Shown here piece by piece: positions 38,134 to 47,222 of a stretch of DNA of 64,000 bases. Under the pieces are notes generated by a model. The model searched no databases. It worked only from the letters and a program-made list of their open reading frames with translations, and was not told the DNA's origin. The stretch spans positions 174,926 to 238,925 of the forward strand of contig CAVPEB010000055.1 in the NCBI GenBank assembly GCA_963702765.1, read 5' to 3'. A program made the position numbers and the translations under genes. Source of the stretch: DATMNR01 sp963702765. GTDB taxonomy: Bacteria > Chloroflexota > Ktedonobacteria > Ktedonobacterales > Ktedonobacteraceae. Position 1 is the first letter of the stretch; each line of letters starts with the position of its first letter.

Positions 38134-38382
38134 TCAAATAGAGTTTTTTTCTGTTCTCCTTGTGCGTGAAGTACTCTCAACTGTTAGATAGATATGCTGC
38201 TTGCCTATTATATCAGCAAGACCACTGCGCTGGAGCATATCTCGTACGTTTGCGAGCAGGAGTACTATACCTTCTGCTTTCAGCCCGGTTTCCAGGTTGG
38301 TCAACATCTCAAGGCTGTCAATGTCAAGCCCAGCAGTCGCTTGATATACCGGTCTTGTTGGTACAGAGCGAGAAATCAGCAC
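38134..38382 (-). pseudogene. C-terminal STAS fragment of a SulP-type transporter
   Basis: The product contains DIDSLEMLTNLETGLKAEGI and VLLLANVRDMLQRSGLADII, the STAS domain pattern of SulP anion transporters, but with no transmembrane part and no convincing start. Length 82 residues. A relic upstream of the phosphoesterase gene; the intact SulP at 48640 has a comparable domain (RTGLTDRIGTEHFF). Confidence 0.65.
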
Positions 38383-38448
38383 ACTTACAAGTACTACCTG
38401 GCTAAAATCTATACCCTATGGGGAATAGCTTTCGCGCGCGTTTTCGAC

Positions 38449-38454
38449 TATAAT
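38449..38454 (+). promoter_or_regulatory. Possible -10 for the DUF1269 gene
   Basis: TATAAT preceded by GAC, 125 bp upstream of ATG 38579. No clear -35. Confidence 0.3.
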
Positions 38455-38578
38455 TCTTCTCAGGAGGAGATGCTGATCAGCACTCCACTAACGAATATGT
38501 CAACTGACCGTTGTCATGTGTAACCATACAACAGTCACTCTATGGGCTGGAAAGCAGCTCAAACAAAAGGAGTCAGTT

Positions 38579-39095
38579 ATGGCAGATAAAGAGAACCAGG
38601 TGGTATTTGTATTCATCGGTAGCTATGGCAGTGTGGACGATGCACTGATGGACTACGCCGCGGTGAAGGATCTATACCATAATGGGGTGATCGACACTTA
38701 CGACGCCGCAGTTGTGGAAAAGGACGCAGATGGTAATGTGCATGTGCACAAGCACGAAAAGCCTACGCAGAAGGGTGCCTGGACAGGGATTGCCGTCGGC
38801 GCCGTCGTGGGGGTGCTCTTTCCACCTTCCATTATCGCCAGTGCGGCCGTGGGAGGTGTCGCGGGCGGACTAATCGGCCACGTCTGGCACGGCATGTCGC
38901 GCTCGGACATGAAGGACCTCGGCGAGTACCTCGACGCATGGGACGGCGGCACTCGTCGTCGTCGGCAAATCCAGCCTGGAAGAAAAGATCGCCAAGGCCA
39001 CCGCCAAGGCGCAAAAGAAGACCGAGAAGCAGTTGAACGTCGATGCGAAGGACTTCGACAAGCAGCTCGAAGCGGAGTCCAAAGCGGTCCAATAA
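38579..39095 (+). pseudogene. DUF1269-family protein (frameshifted)
   Basis: Small membrane-associated stress protein. ATG 38579 has AAAGGAG. The N-terminal domain (VVFVFIGSYGSVDDALMDYAAVKDLY) is followed by a glycine-rich hydrophobic hairpin (GIAVGAVVGVLFPPSIIASA). One extra base near 38940 (GCATGGGACGG) diverts the frame; deleting it yields TAALVVVGKSSLEEKIAKAT and a Lys/Glu-rich tail ending at TAA 39093-39095, giving about 171 residues. Function unknown. Confidence 0.78.
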
Positions 39096-39490
39096 CCAGC
39101 ATTGACGCTCGACAAAGTGATGTCTTCGCTTGGAATACTTTTTGAAAAGAGGCTCCTCGCGGTCTCCAAGGGCTTGCTCCAGGGGAACGCGACCCTCTTT
39201 CCAGAAGCAAGGCGCAACGTACTGAGCGCATGCGCGACTTTGTTACGCGACGACAGACAGGGGAAGAGCAGCGAAGCATCTCGATGCCAATCTTGAAATG
39301 TGTATTGACAACGACGCTTCGCATCTACTGCTACGAGTCAGTCATGACATAAGGAAGTATCAAGACAGACCCTCGCCGCGGCTCAGGGAGACACCCAATA
39401 GAAGTAGCTGCCCTTTCATCTCGTTCACAGCAAGGAGCAGAGGCACGCCGCCCCCAGCCCGGCGGGTGACATCAAGTTCACCCCTACCGA
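39096..39490. other. Intergenic, no recognisable gene
   Basis: Open frames here are short and lack ribosome sites or family resemblance. Two partly coding-looking stretches (SLGILFEKRLL.. in one frame, ERMRDFVTRRQTGEEQRS in another) could be a frameshifted small gene, but I cannot name it. Confidence 0.4.
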
Positions 39491-39941
39491 TCAGCCTGAT
39501 GTAGTGTTCTCTTTGGCTGGATCTACCGATCCCTCTGCCGCAGGCGCCTCGTCTGAAGTAGTTGGCTTCTCTGCTTCAACGACTTCCGATGAGGCAGTAG
39601 TTGCTTCCTTTTTTAGTGGCTCATCCGAGACGACGTTTCCTGCAGATACGTGCGGAGAAACTGCCCCTTTATTCGAGGCGTATAGAACGCGCAAGGATGG
39701 GAAATGTCCAGTGCGTACAAACTGCCAACATACCCATAAGCGTCTTCGTTGTCACATTAGTGACATCGATTACAGCATTGCGCGCATTTGAACGGGCGTA
39801 CCACACCCCCGCAATCCCTGCCACACTGCTGATTAATCCAAACACTGCTAGTAACATTAAGAGCGCGACCAAAATCCGGCTGACGATATCGAGCCAACGC
39901 CTGCCTGCTCTGGGTGACTTTGACGAAACAGCTTCACTCAT
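39491..39941 (-). pseudogene. Small membrane protein with acidic C-terminal tail, probably frameshifted
   Basis: From ATG 39941: MSEAVSSKSPRAGRRW, then one TM helix (ILVALLMLLAVFGLISSVAGI). The frame ends at 39669 after ..FPILARSIRLE, while an overlapping frame continues to 39491 with a Ser/Glu/Ala-rich tail (SDEPLKKEATTASSE...). Amino-acid composition suggests one protein with an indel near 39680. Family unknown. Confidence 0.45.
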
Positions 39942-40086
39942 AAAACGAACCTCCAAATCGCAATGATACCGCAAAATACACTCAAGCGGCCCGATGATAA
40001 ACTGTCTAAGATTATAGAAATGAATTGAAGTGTCGCGTAGAGGACAAATAAAAGAGACCGAAATTCGTCAATAATAAATATGAACC

Positions 40087-40122
40087 GCGAGATGGCATCG
40101 CAGCAATGCGGTGCCATCTCGC
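40087..40122 (-). terminator. Terminator hairpin after sulfatase 2
   Basis: GCGAGATGGCATCGC pairs with GCGGTGCCATCTCGC (one G-T pair), loop AGCAAT. It lies 45 bp beyond the sulfatase stop codon on the minus strand. Confidence 0.65.
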
Positions 40123-40166
40123 ATTCACAAGCTTGACCTACGTCGTGGATTCTTGTGTATTTGTGC

Positions 40167-42518
40167 CTATTGCCTTGCCATAACCAGGCGCAGCTCGGCT
40201 TCAGAATCCTTAATCAGGTCTCCACTGACATCCACCGTCACGCTATAGATCTTGCCTGTGAACTTGAACGGCGATGAGTACTCGGGCGAGACTGGCAGGG
40301 CCGGGTTGGCGCCACAGGTCAGGCCGCCAGGGTTGAAGATGAGTGGCGTTGTGATGGGAATTTCAGCATTTCCGACCAGTTTGCCATCGATGTAGAGTTG
40401 GCCACGACCAGGAGTGCCCTTCCCATGTGGAATGTCAGGTTTGCCAGTCACTTCGAACTCGAAGCGAAACTGGTGGCGGCCCCCAGGTATTGACTCCGTC
40501 GATTCGACGTAATAGATTTCCCTGCTCACCCAGTTATGGGCATACTTCAGCTTGCCATCCTTCACATAGAGCGCATAGCCTCCCGAACCTGTGCCCTGGC
40601 ATAGTAACACACCTTCTGCGCCACCTGTCGGGATCTCGACATCGGCGGTGATGCTGTGGGAACGGTTGAGCACATGCACCGAGGCGAACCACGGCACCGT
40701 TTGTGTGTTCTGGAAGTAGGTATAACTGGTGTGTGCCTGCACGAGTTGTGGACGTTCCTGGGCAAAGCGCTGCAGACCACTCCCGTCAATAGGCAGCACC
40801 TTGTATTTACCTGCTTCGACGTACCAGGTCGCGATCATATTAATCACCCTCTCGCGATTGTCAGCAGCGACATTGTGGTTCTCAGCGACGTCCTCTGCCA
40901 CATGGTAGAGTTCCCACCCATGGGCGTCTAACTCGGCAAGCGTTTCAGCCGAGATGGGCGAACCCAGAGTTTTACCTGATTCGACAAATGAAGCACCAGG
41001 CCAGGGACAGACCGCACGCCAGCCGTCGCGATACAGCGAGCGATGACCAAACATCTCGAAGTATTGGGTGGTGTGATTGGTAGGCACTTTGGCATCATTG
41101 AAGCTATGGGCGAAGCTGACACCTTCGATGGGCGATTGGGTAACACCCTTGATGACCGCTGGCGGTTCAATGCCAAGCGCGTCGAGCACTGTGGGTACCA
41201 TGTCGATGGCGTGAGCGTACTGCGTGCGGATTTCACCCTTTGTAGGGATACCTTTGGGCCAGTGGACAATGAACGGGTCGCTGACACCGCCTCGGTAGGT
41301 CTCGCGCTTCCAGCGGCGGAATGGTGTATCGCCTGCCCAGGTCCAGCCCCAGGCGTAATGGTTGAAGGTCTCCGGCCCACCTAACTTGTCCAGCTTTGCC
41401 AGGCTCTCCTGGAGCGACTCCGGCGCGTTGTTGAAGAATTGACCCTCGTTTGTCGTACCAGTCGGACCGCCCTCGGCGCTGGCACCGTTGTCTGAGATGA
41501 CCATGATTAGTGTGTTGTCAAACTCTCCGATGCTCTTCAGGAAGTCCAGCAGGCGACCAATATGATAGTCGGTGTGGGTCAGGAAGCCGGCAAAGACCTC
41601 CATCATGCGAGCGTAGAGATTCTTCTGCTCCGGTGAAAGCGGATCCCATTCCGGGACGTCCGGGTCGTGCCGCGAGAGTTCAGCGTCGGCCGGAACGATG
41701 CCCAACTCTTTTTGACGGGCAAATACCTTTTCGCGATAGGCATCCCAGCCATCATCAAACACCCCTTTGTATTTGTCTGCCCACTCTTTGGGAACATGAT
41801 GTGGCGCGTGCATAGCGCCAGTGCAGAAATGCAGATAAAACGGCTTGTTCGGCGCGACCTGCTTGGCATCGGCGATGAACTGGATAGCCTTGTCGGCCAG
41901 ATCTTCGTTCAGGGTGTAGCCCTCTTCGGGGGACTTTGGCGGCTCGACCTGGTGGTTGTCGTAGACCAGGTCGGGATAGTACTGGTGAGTATCGCCACCC
42001 ATGAAACCATAGAAGCGCTCAAAGCCACGGCCTAACGGCCAGCGGTCGTAAGGTCCCGCAGCGGACTCCAACTCGGACGGTATCAGGTGATACTTACCGA
42101 CCATGTAGGTGTTATAGCCTTGTTGCTGCAGCATCTCTGAGAGGTAGCCGTTCTCGAATGGGACGTTGCCGTTATAGCCAGGATAGCCAGTGGCGAGTTC
42201 AGTGATACATGCCATGCCATTTGAGTGATGGTTACGCCCCGTAATGATACATGCACGTGTAGGCGAACACAACGCTGTTGTGTGCATATTGTTATAACGC
42301 AAGCCACCCTCTGCGAGTGAGTCCAGGTTGGGCGTCTCGATGGGACTGCCGTAACAGCCAAGTTGGCCATAGCCAGTGTCATCCAGCACGATAAATAAGA
42401 CATTGGGCGTCCCTTCTTTGGCGCGCAAGGGTTCGGGCCACGCCGGGCTAGACTGATCTATTGTCAGTCCGATAACGCCGGGAAAAGTTGTTCCAGGTTT
42501 GTACTCTTTGATAGCCAT
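40167..42518 (-). CDS. Arylsulfatase (Cys-type), paralogue 2
   Basis: 783 residues, same family as the gene at 32751. Asp46-Asp47 in IVLDDTGYGQLGC, formylglycine motif C84-S-P-T-R, TGRNHHSNGMA, GKYHL, VISDNGASAEGGPTG and a C-terminal beta-sandwich with SGGYALYVKDGKLKY. Requires a formylglycine-generating enzyme for activity; none is seen nearby. AGGAG before ATG 42518 and an island promoter copy at 42658-42719. The two paralogues have clearly diverged, so they may act on different sulfate esters. Confidence 0.9.
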   Translation of the reverse strand: MAIKEYKPGTTFPGVIGLTIDQSSPAWPEPLRAKEGTPNVLFIVLDDTGYGQLGCYGSPIETPNLDSLAEGGLRYNNMHTTALCSPTRACIITGRNHHSNGMACITELATGYPGYNGNVPFENGYLSEMLQQQGYNTYMVGKYHLIPSELESAAGPYDRWPLGRGFERFYGFMGGDTHQYYPDLVYDNHQVEPPKSPEEGYTLNEDLADKAIQFIADAKQVAPNKPFYLHFCTGAMHAPHHVPKEWADKYKGVFDDGWDAYREKVFARQKELGIVPADAELSRHDPDVPEWDPLSPEQKNLYARMMEVFAGFLTHTDYHIGRLLDFLKSIGEFDNTLIMVISDNGASAEGGPTGTTNEGQFFNNAPESLQESLAKLDKLGGPETFNHYAWGWTWAGDTPFRRWKRETYRGGVSDPFIVHWPKGIPTKGEIRTQYAHAIDMVPTVLDALGIEPPAVIKGVTQSPIEGVSFAHSFNDAKVPTNHTTQYFEMFGHRSLYRDGWRAVCPWPGASFVESGKTLGSPISAETLAELDAHGWELYHVAEDVAENHNVAADNRERVINMIATWYVEAGKYKVLPIDGSGLQRFAQERPQLVQAHTSYTYFQNTQTVPWFASVHVLNRSHSITADVEIPTGGAEGVLLCQGTGSGGYALYVKDGKLKYAHNWVSREIYYVESTESIPGGRHQFRFEFEVTGKPDIPHGKGTPGRGQLYIDGKLVGNAEIPITTPLIFNPGGLTCGANPALPVSPEYSSPFKFTGKIYSVTVDVSGDLIKDSEAELRLVMARQ

Positions 42519-42657
42519 ATGCTTCTCCTACATTTTGACTAGCGTGTAGCGAGACAATGATCAAAGCATTCCGCTTGCCACTCCCTGTCTCTTCTTAAAA
42601 CAGCTCAAACATGAACTCTCTATTCTGTCGTAACTGACAGAAGGCCGATAGTTTCAC

Positions 42658-42719
42658 AGTTACCAGTATACAATCTTGTAAATACAAACACATTTTTTGA
42701 ATGTGCAATTTTTATGCGT
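42658..42719 (-). promoter_or_regulatory. Island promoter block, copy 3 (sulfatase 2)
   Basis: Minus strand: GCATAAAAATTGCACATTCA, AAATGTGTTTG, 16 bp from TGTGTT to TATACT, then GGTAACTG. More diverged than copies 1 and 2. Confidence 0.55.
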
Positions 42720-42888
42720 CTATCCGCTCACGTAAGTGTGTGATAGGCGCATGTTTCTGCTCATTCTAAAAGTGTATAAAATGGTGTATTCTATAGATGT
42801 GTTTTTACCCGCAAACTGTCTATCAGAGAGAAAGGCATAACAAGCTCTATGTTATGACCTGGGGGATAAACATAAGGATATAAAAACA

Positions 42889-43287
42889 ATGATTATATGG
42901 AGTTTATTGAGCACCAGAGCAAGCCCATCCAATATTGTTGGGCAGGTAGAATTCCTCATTCTCTTACTCATCGTGACCTTGATCGTAGCGCGCTTGTGGA
43001 GACACTTTACTCCCGAATGGCATTCCAGATTTCCTCGCCCACGCCCTGTACCTTCAGCATGGAGACCAGTGATGATGCTTTCGGGACTGCGTGGCGCGCT
43101 TTCGCTAGCACTGGTGTTGAGCCTACCAATAGAGCTTGAACAACGAGATCTGTTGACAGACATCGTCTATGGCGTAATCCTGGTGACGCTGCTTGGGCAG
43201 GGATTGACCCTACGTGTACTTCTCCCTCGTTGGAAAGAGAAATTGGTACGTGCTGAAACAGAAGAACCTTTGCCATCAGAGGCTTAA
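42889..43287 (+). pseudogene. Internally deleted or truncated CPA1-type Na+/H+ antiporter remnant
   Basis: 132 residues. The C-terminal part VMMLSGLRGALSLALVLSLP and LLGQGLTLRVLLPRW is typical of the last helices of CPA1 antiporters, whose full proteins exceed 400 residues. The N-terminal part VEFLILLLIVTLIVARLW resembles an antiporter first helix, which would mean a large internal deletion; that second part is less certain. Not expected to transport. Confidence 0.6.
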
Positions 43288-43334
43288 CCAATCGGCAAGA
43301 AAAGTTTAGAATTTAATACATCTGGAGGTAGGAA

Positions 43335-43715
43335 ATGGATACTAAGCATACAGCTGAGATAATTGGCATTGCATTTGAGGTGGCGGGGGTCGCTGTGCTC
43401 GTGGTGGGTTCAATCCTCGCGTTTGGACGATACGTTGTTACCCTCATCCGTTTTCGGGATGGCCCGGCGGCTTATCGTGGCTTGCGCCTGTACCTAGGGA
43501 GATCGATAGTGCTAGGGCTGGAACTGCTGGTCGCTGCCGACATCATCCACAGCGTAGCCATCGATCCTACCTTCGCGAGTGTTGGCGTGCTTGGGCTTAT
43601 TGTGCTCGTCCGTACGTTCTTAAGCTGGTCGCTCGAGGTTGAGATCAATGGCGAATGGCCCTGGCAGCGTTCGCGTTTCCACAAGAGCGAATTTCCAGAC
43701 AAGAACGAACTTTGA
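43335..43715 (+). CDS. DUF1622 family membrane protein
   Basis: 126 residues with three TM helices: VAGVAVLVVGSILAFGRYVV, GRSIVLGLELLVAADIIHSV and SVGVLGLIVLVRTFLSWSLEVEI. The LGRSIVLGLELLVAADII and FLSWSLEVE blocks are hallmarks of DUF1622. GGAGG lies well before ATG 43335. Function unknown; often found among stress-type membrane genes as here. Confidence 0.87.
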   Translation: MDTKHTAEIIGIAFEVAGVAVLVVGSILAFGRYVVTLIRFRDGPAAYRGLRLYLGRSIVLGLELLVAADIIHSVAIDPTFASVGVLGLIVLVRTFLSWSLEVEINGEWPWQRSRFHKSEFPDKNEL

Positions 43716-43739
43716 AGTACCCATCAGGTTCGATCAGGT

Positions 43740-44459
43740 TCATGATGACTCGTTAGAGCCAATCATGCCTTTGGCTTCGGGTAGATCGCCACGCAGACTT
43801 TCGATGAGGATGAACACGCTAATCACAAATACCCATGCCGGAAAAACAAGAATCAACCAGGAGGTGATGTCGCTGCTTACCAGCAACACCAATGCCAGCG
43901 CGTAGGAAAGGAACACATACACTCGCGGCATCACGCCAGTACGCATCCAGAGGGTGGCTAACGCAACCATGAACACGCCGGCCATGCGAACGGCATACAC
44001 TTTCATGATCGTGTACATCACTGCGCGCCCAAAGATTAGGACTCCGCTCTTCGCCAACGTATTTGGTTCAATGGCATAGCTGGCAAGAATACCGCCCGCG
44101 ATCGCAGCGGTGGCAAACATCATCGCCAGAAACAGTAACCCGCTACCAGAAAAGACGGTCGAAAAAAATTGGTCTTCCATTTTTCCAAGGCGATCGCGCA
44201 CCACACCCATGAACCACAGGAATGCAATTCCAGAAAAAGGCACCAGCGTCAACGCCAGCGTCAGCGTCGTCGTATTCCCCTGGAGCCATGAGGCAGTATT
44301 CGACCCACTTAATTCTTCGGGGATTGCGAGCCGCATGAGCACCATGCTAATCGTGAACAACACAGTAAAGACGATCCCTGCGACTGCTGCGGCGCGTGGA
44401 GTCCTGATGGCTTCACGCGTCACGTTAACACGTTGAGCACGTTGAGCACGTTGATTCAT
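43740..44459 (-). CDS. Hypothetical membrane protein (239 aa)
   Basis: Six or so TM helices: AAAVAGIVFTVLFTISMVLM, LTLVPFSGIAFLWFMGVVRD, SGLLFLAMMFATAAIAGGIL, AGVFMVALATLWMRTG, VFLSYALALVLLVSS, and VFVISVFILIESLRGDLPEA. The N-terminus has a short repeat QRAQRAQR. I do not recognise a named family with certainty. AGGAG lies before ATG 44459; two tandem island promoter copies lie upstream. Confidence 0.65.
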   Translation of the reverse strand: MNQRAQRAQRVNVTREAIRTPRAAAVAGIVFTVLFTISMVLMRLAIPEELSGSNTASWLQGNTTTLTLALTLVPFSGIAFLWFMGVVRDRLGKMEDQFFSTVFSGSGLLFLAMMFATAAIAGGILASYAIEPNTLAKSGVLIFGRAVMYTIMKVYAVRMAGVFMVALATLWMRTGVMPRVYVFLSYALALVLLVSSDITSWLILVFPAWVFVISVFILIESLRGDLPEAKGMIGSNESS

Positions 44460-44590
44460 TATTTGCTCCTATTGGTTGTGCCGAGGCCCAGGACCTGACA
44501 TATTTCTCAACGTTCGTTTCACCTGGGTTCCGAGCGTTGACGACCACTGAGCTTGATCTGAGCGACGCTTCCGCCTTCAAGATGATACTG

Positions 44591-44698
44591 ATTGTTCACA
44601 GTATCATCTATTCTCACGGAAAACACATCAATCTCTGTTCTTAAGTATAGCAAACAGAGAACAGAAATACATCTTTAAAACACACTATTTACGCACCG
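44591..44698 (-). promoter_or_regulatory. Island promoter block, two tandem copies (gene at 43740)
   Basis: Proximal copy at 44591-44632: GATGTGTTTTCCGTGAG, then GATACT and GTGAACAAT. Distal copy at 44636-44698: GTGTGTTTTAAAGATGTATT, then TATACT and TAAGAACAG. Spacing between TGTGTT/TGTATT and the hexamer is 16 bp in both. Confidence 0.55.
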
Positions 44699-44894
44699 TT
44701 GAAAAGGAATATCAGAAAGTTGGTTTATTGGTTCATGTTGGGCAGTGAACATATATCGCTGAGGATAAAAATAGTGTATCATCGTCGAAATCTATTTTAT
44801 ATGCTTCAAAGTGATAATTCTGATTACAGCAATAAAACGTTGATAGTGGATTCGACAGACTCTGCTGTCAACGAAGAGGGAGGGAGCGAATACA

Positions 44895-45707
44895 ATGGCT
44901 ACAACCAGTAAGCAAAAACCCATCAATACCAATTACGAGTTGTTTATCATGGCGCTGTCTGTTTTGTCGATTTTCAATCTGATAGTGGAGTTTCTCCCGA
45001 TTGATCCGTATGTACAAAACCTCGTCGTAATCTTTGACTGGGCAATTACTCCGATATTTCTGGGTGACTTTTGTTATCGACTCTTCAGCGCACCCAGCAA
45101 AGTAGGATATTTTTTTAAGGGTGGGGGCTGGCTGGATTTTATCGGTAGTCTGCCCTTCCCAGCCCTGCGGCTCGCGCGACTGTTTCGTATGTGGCGAGTT
45201 TACAGAGTAATGCGCCGAGTCGGGATGCGGAACATGTGGGCAGCATATCGTAAGAGTCGCGCGGAAAGCGCTCTGCTGACCGTCATCTTCCTGACGATTG
45301 TGGTGCTCGAATTTGCCTCGATCTTCGTATTAGTGACAGAAAAAAATGCCCCTAATGCCAACATCAAAACCGCTTCAGATGCCCTGTGGTGGGCGTATGT
45401 GACAGTGACCACGGTCGGTTATGGGGATGAATATCCGGTTACGAACTCGGGCCGGGTTGTAGGGGTTCTGCTGATGACGATCGGTGTCGGGCTATTCGGA
45501 GTGATCACGGGTTACCTGGCGAATGCGTTCCTGAAGCCCAAATCTGCGGAGCAAGACGAGCAGGAAGTAGTCAATGTCTCTCAAGATACTCTTCAAGTTG
45601 GCTTGCAGGAGATCAAACGCATCATTGCGGAGCAAGAACAATACACGGCTATACTTAAAAAGAGATTAGAAACGATCGAGGGACTTCTGCTTGAGAAGGT
45701 CGACTAA
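44895..45707 (+). CDS. Voltage-gated-type potassium channel
   Basis: 270 residues. Four S1-S4-like helices with a basic S4 (RLARLFRMWRVYRVMRR), pore helix and the selectivity filter TVTTVGYGDEYPV, then the S6 helix and a cytosolic coiled coil (LQEIKRIIAEQEQYTAILKKRLETIE). The TVGYGD filter makes K+ selectivity near certain. GAGGGAGGGAG precedes ATG 44895. The C-terminal coil probably assembles the tetramer. Confidence 0.9.
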   Translation: MATTSKQKPINTNYELFIMALSVLSIFNLIVEFLPIDPYVQNLVVIFDWAITPIFLGDFCYRLFSAPSKVGYFFKGGGWLDFIGSLPFPALRLARLFRMWRVYRVMRRVGMRNMWAAYRKSRAESALLTVIFLTIVVLEFASIFVLVTEKNAPNANIKTASDALWWAYVTVTTVGYGDEYPVTNSGRVVGVLLMTIGVGLFGVITGYLANAFLKPKSAEQDEQEVVNVSQDTLQVGLQEIKRIIAEQEQYTAILKKRLETIEGLLLEKVD

Positions 45708-45767
45708 GCCTGTGTGTATTGTGTCATGGTTTTTCCATTCATAGGTATGATTTTTGGGGTAAAAACT

Positions 45768-45825
45768 GTTCATCGCACGATTATGTTCCTAATGTGTCCG
45801 TGATGAACATAATCGTGCGATGAAC
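45768..45825. terminator. 21-bp perfect inverted repeat, bidirectional terminator
   Basis: Arms 45768-45788 and 45805-45825 are exact reverse complements, loop 16 nt. Located between the convergent K+ channel and DUF1345 genes, 1 bp from the latter's stop codon. Confidence 0.75.
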
Positions 45826-45826
45826 T

Positions 45827-46520
45827 TCAAATGATGTTGATTGCACGTGAGACAACGAACCCAATAAGAATCAAGGCAAAAACTGACTCTATCATCATGA
45901 GAAATTTCACACGATGCGACAAGGGCATGGTATCGGTTGGACTAAAAGCCGTTGCTGCGGTAAAGGCCAGGTAGAGGTAATCAAAAAATTGTGGCACCCA
46001 GTTCTCATCAAGCCCGCCCATCTGCAGGGGAAACAGGAAGTCAGCCTGATGGTCGGACTTCCGGCGCTGCTCTGGACCTCCTCCATCAATTGCCCAGTAC
46101 CATAATGCGAACACGAGGATGTTGAAAGCATACAACAACAGCCCGGAGTAAATCAAGACAAACCCTTTTTGTCGTGGCAAGTTAAACATCAAATTTGCAA
46201 TCCCCACCGCAAAGGCAATGGTCACGATCCCAAGCAGGATTCTGAGAACCGACGCGGAACGTGGCAGGCGAAACTCTTCGCCTGATCAATATGGCAATCA
46301 CCAGGGGGAGTACAAGCACTCCTTCAAATGGCCATAAGAGCCAGCTCGGGCCGATACTAATTCTAAACGGAAGGAGCGCATACAGCACACCAATAACGAC
46401 GAGAGCCAGAATTGCGGCCCAATGTGGAGGTGGAGCTCTCCTTCCCCTTTTAGGTCCAGCGCCAGGTTGTTGCTCATGTTCCCCGGAGGTATGCGCTCCG
46501 TTCTGATCGGTCGTTCTCAT
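45827..46520 (-). pseudogene. DUF1345 family membrane protein (frameshifted)
   Basis: ATG 46520 begins MRTTDQNGAHTSGEHEQQPG, then TM helices (AAILALVVIGVLYALLPF, WPFEGVLVLPLVIAILI). Near 46247 one base shifts the frame; the second frame continues LRILLGIVTIAFAVGIAN, FVLIYSGLLLYAFNILVFALW, then YLYLAFTAATAFSPTDTMPL and a last helix, the DUF1345 signature. Restored length is about 231 residues. DUF1345 is an uncharacterised membrane family. Confidence 0.8.
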
Positions 46521-46796
46521 ATGTAAGACTGCTCCAATTTCCAATACTAGCAAGATCACTTCGCTCGAGATGTGAAATGCTCTCTCTACTCCATCAATGT
46601 ACCATACTCAAGAAGAGAGGTATTTGGCCCCTGGATTGAACCAATGTTACCAGACCGATCCCCGGTCAGACACGACTGGTATGAACGTATACCTCCTAAC
46701 ATTCCGCTGGGAGTATACAGTCGAGGCTAGAGCGTAATCGTTCCATCATTGTACCCGTCCTCTATGAATTGCGCAATCTGTTAATTAGCACCGATT

Positions 46797-47015
46797 CTAC
46801 CAACAATCGGTTGCTGAATGGGAAAAGAAACCAGGACAGTGCTAGCACCTACCGGCCTTGCCAACGACGCTCGCGAAGCTTGAGAGCATCTCTGCAACGA
46901 CGCTTACGCGTCAGTTCTTCTCCGTTCTGACAACGCTGTTGCACAGCGAGCTGACGCTCAGTCAGAACGAACGGCAACTGCTACGCAATCAGCAGAGATG
47001 CAAGGAGAAGCGCCC
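46797..47015. repeat. Repeat cluster: ACCAACAATCGG element and GCAACGACGC hairpins
   Basis: 46797-46860 matches the CCAACTGTCGGG..CCAGGACAGCGC family. 46885-47010 contains CATCTCTGCAACGACGC and its inverse GCAGAGATGCAAGG, plus GTCAGTTCTTC/GTCAGAACGAAC and TGCACAGC segments; a related unit is at 48436-48495. The ORFs crossing this region are not real genes. Confidence 0.55.
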
Positions 47016-47222
47016 CCCAGCATTCTCACTGCCATCGTTCCTACATGTGGAGCACCTTGCACCCGATAGGTTGTGGAACTATACATACCTATATATTGTA
47101 TGATTATGCACTTGGGGTTATACTACATACGGAAGAGAAACAAAGGGTCTAGCGAAAACAAATATGACCGTTTCTTTCTCCCGATAAGCATAAAATGTAG
47201 AATAGTAAAAAGGAGAAGTGTT

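Noticed and set aside
44699..44911. 70-codon ORF before the potassium channel
   Set aside because: Lies over promoter-like AT-rich DNA and overlaps the channel's ribosome site; no conserved features.
46858..47103. 81-codon ORF in the repeat cluster
   Set aside because: It is built from inverted-repeat sequence and has no ribosome site or conserved motif.
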